Under the pieces are notes generated by a model that did not search any database, was not told where the DNA came from, and saw only the letters and a program-made list of their open reading frames with translations. Made by a program: the position numbers and the translations under genes. Below, in pieces: positions 1-4,664 of a stretch of 7,100 bases of DNA (within the stretch, counting starts at the first letter, position 1; the number at the start of each line of letters is the position of its first letter). The DNA lies in contig CAMPIW010000016.1 of assembly GCA_946886635.1 (NCBI GenBank), positions 1-7,100 on the forward strand. The letters are read 5' to 3'. Origin of the DNA: an uncultured Candidatus Saccharibacteria bacterium (GTDB lineage: Bacteria; Patescibacteria; Saccharimonadia; Saccharimonadales; UBA1547).

Positions 1-800
1 AGTTCTTTTTTAGCCTTTTCTGCTTCGTCCTTTAGGCGTTGCATAGCTGCGTTGTCACCCTTAAGGTCGACACCGCTTTCTTTTTTAAACTCTTCAATAA
101 AGTAGTTAACAATACGGTTGTCAAAGTCTTCACCACCAAGGTGTGTGTCACCATTAGTACTTTTAACTTCGAAAACACCATCACCAAGTTCAAGAATAGA
201 AACGTCAAATGTACCACCACCAAGGTCGAACACCGCAATCTTTTCGTCTTTCTTACTTTCTAGACCGTAGGCAAGGGCTGCAGCAGTTGGTTCGTTAATA
301 ATACGCTTTACTTCAAGGCCGGCAATTTTACCAGCATCTTTAGTTGCCTGTCGTTGCGAGTCATCGAAGTACGCAGGAACTGTAATAACAGCTTCGGTGA
401 CTTTCTCGCCCAAAAAGGCCTCTGCATCTGCTTTTAGCTTTGAAAGAATCATTGCAGATATTTCTTCTGGTGTGTAGCTTTTGTCGCCTAGTTTTACAGC
501 GACTCCGTCGCCCTTACTTACAATTTCGTACGGCATGATGTCGTGATCTTTTTGGACTTCTTTATCGCTAAACTTGCGGCCAATAAGGCGCTTTACACCA
601 TAGATAGTGTTTTTAGCGTTAGTAACGCGTTGGCGCTGTGCAACTTGACCAACAAGGCGTTCGCCAGATTTATTAATAGCAACGACACTTGGAGTAGTGC
701 GGTTACCTTCTGCGTTTGCAATAACCTCTGGTTTACCGGCTACCATATACGCCACAGCGCTGTTAGTAGTACCGAGGTCAATTCCGATGATTTTACCCAT
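1..800 (-). CDS. dnaK: Molecular chaperone DnaK (Hsp70), N-terminal 266 residues, cut by window edge
   Basis: Cytosolic Hsp70 chaperone that binds and releases unfolded polypeptides in an ATP cycle with DnaJ and GrpE. The visible part is most of the nucleotide-binding domain. It shows the phosphate-1 motif IDLGTTNS (residues 7-14), the catalytic lysine in GVKRLIG (K70), [16 protein letters not shown] (138-153), [12 protein letters not shown] (168-179), the phosphate-2 motif [10 protein letters not shown] (192-201) and HLGGEDFD (220-227). The reading frame is open from ATG at 800 to base 3, and the C-terminal end of the nucleotide-binding domain and the peptide-binding domain lie outside the window. 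The start is supported by the canonical [11 protein letters not shown] opening and an AGGAGA ribosome-binding site 7 nt upstream. Residues of about 75-100 ([17 protein letters not shown] and around) correspond to the segment present in E. coli DnaK but absent from typical Firmicutes and Actinobacteria proteins. It lies downstream of grpE on the same strand but has its own CIRCE-controlled promoters. Confidence 0.98.
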   Translation of the reverse strand, partial: MGKIIGIDLGTTNSAVAYMVAGKPEVIANAEGNRTTPSVVAINKSGERLVGQVAQRQRVTNAKNTIYGVKRLIGRKFSDKEVQKDHDIMPYEIVSKGDGVAVKLGDKSYTPEEISAMILSKLKADAEAFLGEKVTEAVITVPAYFDDSQRQATKDAGKIAGLEVKRIINEPTAAALAYGLESKKDEKIAVFDLGGGTFDVSILELGDGVFEVKSTNGDTHLGGEDFDNRIVNYFIEEFKKESGVDLKGDNAAMQRLKDEAEKAKKE

Positions 801-807
801 ACTTTAT

Positions 808-813
808 TCTCCT
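808..813 (-). promoter_or_regulatory. Ribosome-binding site of dnaK
   Basis: AGGAGA on the minus strand, 7 nt before the dnaK ATG. This is a good Shine-Dalgarno match and shows that the organism uses this signal for dnaK, in contrast to hrcA and the kinase gene, which have no leader. Confidence 0.8.
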
Positions 814-838
814 ATTTGATTGAAAACATAAATGATTT

Positions 839-867
839 ATTATACCCATTTTAGCACTCTCGGTAAG
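839..867 (-). promoter_or_regulatory. Proximal dnaK promoter (P2)
   Basis: The -10 box is a perfect TATAAT (839-844). The -35 candidate is CTTACC (862-867), 17 bp upstream, matching TTGACA at only three of six positions. The predicted transcription start is near 832, giving a leader of about 32 nt that contains the ribosome-binding site. The degenerate CIRCE at 851-877 overlaps the -35 and spacer, as in the distal promoter. The strong -10 and weak -35 make this probably a secondary promoter. Confidence 0.5.
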
Positions 868-877
868 AGATTGCCAA
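851..877 (-). promoter_or_regulatory. Degenerate CIRCE operator, dnaK-proximal
   Basis: On the plus strand this reads TTAGCACTC (851-859), nine spacer bases, then GATTGCCAA (869-877). One half-site is perfect and the other matches GAGTGCTAA at 7 of 9. It sits 6 bp upstream of the proximal -10 box, exactly as the perfect CIRCE sits relative to the distal -10. Expected to bind HrcA more weakly than the perfect site. Confidence 0.75.
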
Positions 878-885
878 GTACTCTT

Positions 886-915
886 ATTATAAATAAATTA
901 GCACTCTCGTGTCAA
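886..915 (-). promoter_or_regulatory. Distal dnaK promoter (P1), consensus sigma-70 type
   Basis: Perfect -35 TTGACA (910-915) and perfect -10 TATAAT (886-891) are separated by 18 bp. The predicted start is near 879, giving a leader of about 79 nt. The -35 hexamer lies inside the spacer of the perfect CIRCE, so HrcA binding would block RNA polymerase directly. This is probably the main heat-inducible promoter of dnaK. Confidence 0.82.
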
Positions 916-924
916 GAGTGCTAA
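898..924 (-). promoter_or_regulatory. Perfect CIRCE operator (HrcA binding site)
   Basis: TTAGCACTC (898-906), a nine-base spacer, and GAGTGCTAA (916-924): an exact 9-9-9 match to the CIRCE consensus. It overlaps the -35 of the distal dnaK promoter and lies 34 nt past the grpE stop. As RNA it can form a 9-bp stem followed on the minus strand by TTTATTT, so it could also act on transcripts reading out of grpE. Confidence 0.96.
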
Positions 925-958
925 CCGATTTTCTTTAAGTAAAATAAACGCGGGTTGA

Positions 959-1447
959 CTACTGTTTTGTAACTTTTACCATTGCATGGCGAATAGGCGT
1001 GCCGTTTAAGGTGTATCCGGCCTGTAATTCCTCGGCAATAACTTCTTTATCGCCCGTCGCGTCTTCGTCGAATTGGATTGCCTCGTGAAGATCTGGGTTA
1101 AATTCACTACCGGGTTTGGCGTCAATACGCTTAACGTTCAACCCCTCTAATGATTTTTCAAGATTTTTCATAAGACCACTGACACCTTGCGCCCACGCAT
1201 TCTCCTGCAGGTCTTCGGGCATATAGGCAATAGCACGCTCAATGTTATCAATAACAGGAAGAAGTTTTACAACTGCGCTCGACTGCCCAGCCGTGCGAGC
1301 AGCAGACTTTTCTGCATCAACTCGCTTGCGAAAGTTTTCGAAGTCAGCACGGGTGCGCTGTAAATCGAGTGTTAATTCGCCTAGTTGTTGCTCAAATTCG
1401 TTCTGTACTTCTAGATTGTCTTCACTCTTTGCTTTTTTTCCAGTCAT
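959..1447 (-). CDS. grpE: Nucleotide exchange factor GrpE
   Basis: Cytosolic co-chaperone that drives ADP release from DnaK; in other bacteria it acts as a dimer. The 162 residues have the family's two parts. Residues of about 10-60 form a charged, helix-rich coiled-coil region containing the signature ADFENFRKR (34-42), followed by LLPVIDNIERA (62-72). From about residue 105 the C-terminal beta domain that contacts DnaK carries FNPDLHEAI (116-124) and GYTLNGTPIRHAMVKV (144-159). It is slightly shorter than E. coli GrpE (197 residues) because of a short N-terminal tail. The ATG follows the hrcA TAG stop with no gap, and a strong AGGAG sits inside the last hrcA codons, so the two are translated from one mRNA and probably coupled. 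Regulation would come from the CIRCE before hrcA. Confidence 0.97.
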   Translation of the reverse strand: MTGKKAKSEDNLEVQNEFEQQLGELTLDLQRTRADFENFRKRVDAEKSAARTAGQSSAVVKLLPVIDNIERAIAYMPEDLQENAWAQGVSGLMKNLEKSLEGLNVKRIDAKPGSEFNPDLHEAIQFDEDATGDKEVIAEELQAGYTLNGTPIRHAMVKVTKQ

Positions 1448-2158
1448 CTATAAAATCTCCTCTAACATTGCCCCTGTTTGACGAACAAGGCGCATAACTT
1501 TGGCATAACTTTGGCGCGTTGGCCCAAGTACGCCTATATAACTATTGTCGCTATATGGTGAGCGAAACCGGCTAATAATAAGCGTAACGCCGCTGCTTTT
1601 ACCAATAGGGTTTTCTGCCCCAATATACACATTCAGCGGTTCGTTTGGCTTCGCCTCGCGCAACCATGGCTCTAAATTATCTAAAAGTCGCGCAACTTGC
1701 TGAACATGCACACCCTGCATAAACTCTGGTTGTGAAAACAAATTACCGATACCACTTAAATACAATTCGTCACCAATTGTTGCAATACCTAGGTTCTGGG
1801 TAAGATCAACGAGGCTATCGACTGCACTGCGGATCGCACGGTCTGCCCTATTACCATGCGTTGATACTCGGGCCTCAATCGCTCTCGCACTACGATCAAG
1901 AATAGCCTGCGGTTCTTCAGCTTGCGCCTCATTCAAGCTATTAACGTAAAAACGATAGCCAGCATCGGTAGGGACACGTCCTGCACTCGTATGCGGCTGA
2001 ACAATCATACCCATTTCTTCTAGCTTCGCCATTTCGCTTCGAATCGTTGCACTTGAGACGCCAAAAAGTTTGGCAAGCATAACGCTCCCAACGGGCGCAG
2101 CGATTTCGGCGTGTTGCTCGATAATTGCAGCAAGGATAAGACGCTGTCGTTCTGTCAT
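1448..2158 (-). CDS. hrcA: Heat-inducible transcription repressor HrcA, short form (236 aa)
   Basis: Represses heat-shock genes by binding CIRCE; in well-studied bacteria its active fold depends on GroEL. The N-terminal winged helix-turn-helix is fully recognisable: TERQRLIL (2-9), APVGS (21-25), SSATIRSEMAKLEEMG (35-50), and the wing PHTSAGRVPTDAGYRFYV (55-72). The C-terminal family motifs are also present: GNLFSQPEF (138-146), IGAEN (179-183) and GVLGPTRQSY (209-218). Typical HrcA has about 340 residues. The missing hundred or so fall between residues 75 and 130, where the inserted dimerisation domain and part of the GAF-like core normally lie. The start is the ATG at 2158. An in-frame TTG at 2194 would add 12 residues encoded by the promoter and operator, so I reject it. 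There is no Shine-Dalgarno sequence at spacing; the ATG is 6 nt after the -10, suggesting leaderless translation. Three CIRCE sites in the window support the assignment. Confidence 0.95.
   Translation of the reverse strand: MTERQRLILAAIIEQHAEIAAPVGSVMLAKLFGVSSATIRSEMAKLEEMGMIVQPHTSAGRVPTDAGYRFYVNSLNEAQAEEPQAILDRSARAIEARVSTHGNRADRAIRSAVDSLVDLTQNLGIATIGDELYLSGIGNLFSQPEFMQGVHVQQVARLLDNLEPWLREAKPNEPLNVYIGAENPIGKSSGVTLIISRFRSPYSDNSYIGVLGPTRQSYAKVMRLVRQTGAMLEEIL
1455..1463 (-). promoter_or_regulatory. Ribosome-binding site of grpE, inside hrcA
   Basis: AGAGGAGAT on the minus strand, 7 nt before the grpE ATG and embedded in the hrcA codons for the C-terminal Leu-Glu-Glu-Ile. It fixes the grpE start and shows that downstream operon genes use Shine-Dalgarno initiation here. 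Confidence 0.8.
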
Positions 2159-2164
2159 GCTCTT

Positions 2165-2194
2165 ATTGTACGAAATTTTGGCACTCTGTGTCAA
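2165..2194 (-). promoter_or_regulatory. hrcA-grpE promoter, predicted leaderless
   Basis: -35 TTGACA (2189-2194, perfect) and -10 TACAAT (2165-2170, 5 of 6) with an 18-bp spacer. Only six bases separate the -10 from the hrcA ATG, so a start 7 nt after the -10 falls on the A of ATG. The -35 lies within the CIRCE spacer, so HrcA would repress its own operon. Confidence 0.8.
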
Positions 2195-2204
2195 TGAGTG
2201 CTAA
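2178..2204. promoter_or_regulatory. CIRCE operator between hrcA and the kinase gene
   Basis: On the plus strand TTGGCACTC (2178-2186), nine spacer bases, GAGTGCTAA (2196-2204): 17 of 18 consensus half-site bases. It overlaps the -35 of hrcA on the minus strand. It ends one base before the -35 of the divergent kinase promoter on the plus strand, so HrcA bound here could affect both. Confidence 0.95.
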
Positions 2205-2205
2205 A

Positions 2206-2234
2206 TTGCTCCTTTTTACACACTTCTGTATACT
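2206..2234 (+). promoter_or_regulatory. Promoter of the divergent kinase gene, predicted leaderless
   Basis: -35 TTGCTC (2206-2211, 3 of 6, with the important TTG) and -10 TATACT (2229-2234, 5 of 6) with a 17-bp spacer. The ATG comes six bases after the -10 with no Shine-Dalgarno sequence between, the same geometry as the hrcA promoter facing the other way. The -35 is adjacent to the CIRCE. Confidence 0.6.
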
Positions 2235-2240
2235 ACCTCT

Positions 2241-2861
2241 ATGAATAATGACCAAAAAATAGAAATAATAAAAAAATGGCTCGGTACCGGCTCGATTAAT
2301 ATTTTTGGGCGCCCTTTTGCCGGAAAAGACACACATGGTCGTGAACTGGTTGCTTTATTTAACGGCACACTGCTTGGGGGCGGTGACATTCTTAGAAATT
2401 CCGATGTTCCTGAACATATTAAAGAGACGATTCGTGCGGGTAAACTTGCCCCTACCGACGAATACATTAAAATTGTCCTTCCCTATTTATCGCAAGATGA
2501 ATTTAAAAATACTCCCCTTATTTTAAGTTCGGTTGGTCGTTGGCACGGTGAAGAAGAGGGTGTATTGAGCGCGGCTGAAAAGTCTAATCACCCTGTAAAA
2601 GCCGTCTTATACCTCGAGCTGGACGAAGCTGGCGTGCGCGAACGATGGCGCCAAACAAGCGGCTTAGGCGAACGCGGTGAACGCCACGATGACACAGCAG
2701 AAGTTCTAGAAATTCGTCTTAAAGAATACCGCGAAAAAACACTACCTGTTATAGAATACTACCGAGAAAAAGACCTTCTTATTGTTATCGATAGCAGCCT
2801 GGCAAAACACGTTGTTCTAGACAATATTATCGATGAATTATACAAGTTCGCCACACGCTAA
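2241..2861 (+). CDS. Adenylate-kinase-like nucleoside monophosphate kinase, short LID
   Basis: Probable cytosolic kinase transferring phosphate from ATP to a nucleoside monophosphate. The 206 residues follow the adenylate kinase fold. There is a P-loop GRPFAGKDT (23-31), an NMP-binding segment GGGDILRNSD (46-55), and GKLAPTDE (67-74, like GxLVPDE in Adk). SSVGRWHGEE (96-105) stands where Adk has DGFPRT, keeping the arginine but not Asp or Pro. RGERHDD (145-151) and RLKEYREKT (159-167) are followed by PVIEYYREK (169-177). The LID is only about ten residues (137-147), with no zinc-binding cysteines. These departures make AMP specificity uncertain; UMP, CMP or another substrate is possible, and a standard adk may exist elsewhere. 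It is transcribed away from hrcA with 82 bp between starts, and converges on lepA. The ATG is supported by a -10 box 6 nt upstream. Confidence is high for the family and low for the substrate. Confidence 0.88.
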   Translation: MNNDQKIEIIKKWLGTGSINIFGRPFAGKDTHGRELVALFNGTLLGGGDILRNSDVPEHIKETIRAGKLAPTDEYIKIVLPYLSQDEFKNTPLILSSVGRWHGEEEGVLSAAEKSNHPVKAVLYLELDEAGVRERWRQTSGLGERGERHDDTAEVLEIRLKEYREKTLPVIEYYREKDLLIVIDSSLAKHVVLDNIIDELYKFATR

Positions 2862-2885
2862 GCGCAAACGTCGACTCGCGAATAA

Positions 2886-4664
2886 TTAATCGCGCTTCAA
2901 CATCACCATAAACGCTTCAGAAGGAATATCAACTTTACCAAAGCGTTTCATACGTTTTTTACCTTTAGCCTGCTTGGCAAGTACCTTCTTTTTACGCGAA
3001 ACGTCTCCACCATATAACCCTGTAGTGACATCTTTTCGATACGCGCTTAAATCTTCACGGGCAATAAACTTTCCGCCAATTGCCGCTTGTAATGCAACTT
3101 GGAAATTTTGGCGTGGAATAACTTCCTTTAATTTTTTCGTGATTTGGCGACCAAGGCTTTGTGCTTCAGATCGGTGTGCCATAATGCTCAAGGCGTCGAC
3201 CATTTCTCCGGCAACATAAAAGTCAACGCGAACTAAATCGTCAATACGATATTCATCAAGCTCGTAGTTAAATGACCCGTAGCCGCTTGTGACTGATTTT
3301 AATTGATCGTAAAAGTCAGTCAGTAAGTTTGCGAGGGGTGCCTCAAAACTAATAAGTGCGCGTTCGTCAATATAACTTAAATTCGATTGCATACCACGCT
3401 TCGAAATAATGAGCTGTAACACTGCACCAATGTACTGCGACGGAACAATAATCTCACCTTTAATCCACGGCTCACTAATAGTATCTACTTTACTTACGTC
3501 GGGGAGGTTACTGGCGCTTTTAATATCAATTTCTTCACCCGAACTCAGCACAACTTGATAGTCTGTAGAAGGGTTTGTCACTACAAGATCGAGATTATAT
3601 TCACGTTCTAAACGTTCGCGAATAATTTCAAGGTGCAATAACCCCAAGAACCCAATACGTACACCAAACCCAAGCACCGGAGAATTCTCTGGTTCATACT
3701 GCAAGGCCGAGTCACTCATACTGAGTTTTTCAATCGCATCCTTGAGATCTTGATAATCGTCATTACTTACCGGGAAGAATCCGGCATACACAAATGGCTG
3801 CACGAGCTTGTAGCCCGGCAGTGCCGTCAAAGCTTGCGAACGTTTTGTAGTTACCGTGTCGCCAACGCGCGCTTCGCGTGTTGTGCGAAGGTTAGTCACG
3901 ATATAGCCAATCTCGCCCGCCTTCAATTTGTCGCTTGGTGTCATCCCTGGACTCAGCGAACCAACCTCAAGCGCAATACCCGACGCTCCGGTTGCCATCA
4001 TTTCAATAGTGTCGCCTTTTCGAATTTCGCCATCGAAGTCACGAATATATAGCACAACGCCGCGATAATCATCGTAATAACTATCGAAAATAAGTGCGCG
4101 TGTTGCATCTTCTTGCTTACCTTTTGGTGGTTCAATCTGCTCAACAACTGCATCAAGTACGCTATCGACACCCATGCCAGTTTTTGCACTAATCTTAATA
4201 ATGTCATCTTCTTCACACCCAAGCAGGTTGATCACCTCGGCACTCACGCGTGGAACGTCTGCCGCTGGAAGATCGATTTTATTCAATACTGGGATAATTT
4301 TAAGGTCTGCCGCCATAGCAAGATACACATTCGCTAAAGTTTGCGCCTGAATACCCTGTGATGCATCGACCACTAATATAGCACCCTCACAAGCCTGAAG
4401 GCTGCGTGAAACTTCGTAACTAAAGTCCACGTGACCTGGGGTGTCTATAAGATTCAGCTCGTGACCCTTATGGGTCATACGCACTGGAGTGAGCTTAATA
4501 GTAATCCCTTTTTCGCGCTCAAGATCCATGCTATCAAGTAGCTGTGACTTCATGTCACGCTTTTGCACAGTACCTGTTACTTCGAGCATACGATCAGCAA
4601 GTGTCGATTTACCGTGATCGATATGGGCAATAATACAAAAGTTGCGGATATGGTCTTGGGTCAT
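2886..4664 (-). CDS. lepA: Elongation factor 4 (LepA), ribosome-associated GTPase
   Basis: Translational GTPase that binds the ribosome; proposed roles are back-translocation and support of initiation or 30S biogenesis. At 592 residues it is full length for the family (about 600). G1 is AHIDHGKST (13-21), switch I region EREKGITIK (49-57), G3 DTPGH (74-78), G4 NKID (128-131) and G5 SAK (159-161). Later family blocks are also intact: GFGVRIGFLGLLHLEI in the EF-G-like domain III/V region, and the LepA-specific C-terminal tail with KQAKGKKRMKRFGKVDIPSEAF. The ATG shares four bases (ATGA, 4661-4664) with the murJ stop, and no good Shine-Dalgarno sequence is visible, so translation is probably coupled to murJ. 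It is the last gene of the ftsH-murJ-lepA group and ends 24 bp from the convergent kinase gene. Confidence 0.98.
   Translation of the reverse strand: MTQDHIRNFCIIAHIDHGKSTLADRMLEVTGTVQKRDMKSQLLDSMDLEREKGITIKLTPVRMTHKGHELNLIDTPGHVDFSYEVSRSLQACEGAILVVDASQGIQAQTLANVYLAMAADLKIIPVLNKIDLPAADVPRVSAEVINLLGCEEDDIIKISAKTGMGVDSVLDAVVEQIEPPKGKQEDATRALIFDSYYDDYRGVVLYIRDFDGEIRKGDTIEMMATGASGIALEVGSLSPGMTPSDKLKAGEIGYIVTNLRTTREARVGDTVTTKRSQALTALPGYKLVQPFVYAGFFPVSNDDYQDLKDAIEKLSMSDSALQYEPENSPVLGFGVRIGFLGLLHLEIIRERLEREYNLDLVVTNPSTDYQVVLSSGEEIDIKSASNLPDVSKVDTISEPWIKGEIIVPSQYIGAVLQLIISKRGMQSNLSYIDERALISFEAPLANLLTDFYDQLKSVTSGYGSFNYELDEYRIDDLVRVDFYVAGEMVDALSIMAHRSEAQSLGRQITKKLKEVIPRQNFQVALQAAIGGKFIAREDLSAYRKDVTTGLYGGDVSRKKKVLAKQAKGKKRMKRFGKVDIPSEAFMVMLKRD

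Noticed and set aside
543..854. Open frame of 103 codons on the plus strand opposite dnaK
   Set aside because: It is antisense to a strongly conserved dnaK coding region and its promoters, has no recognisable domain, and is best explained as a shadow of dnaK codon use.
2159..2194. In-frame TTG start adding 12 residues to HrcA
   Set aside because: The added codons lie in the -10 box and half of the CIRCE. HrcA family proteins begin close to TERQ, and the ATG at 2158 fits the promoter geometry.
2216..2467. Open frame on the minus strand opposite the kinase gene
   Set aside because: It overlaps the well-supported kinase start and promoter, has no family resemblance, and has a cysteine/serine-rich composition typical of antisense frames.
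2877..2894. CGCGA...TCGCG inverted repeat as a bidirectional rho-independent terminator
   Set aside because: The stem is only 5 bp with an 8-nt loop and no T-run on either side; too weak to annotate.
3750..4337. Several open frames of 70-100 codons on both strands inside lepA
   Set aside because: All lie within the conserved GTPase and domain II coding sequence of lepA and show no independent start signals or known motifs.
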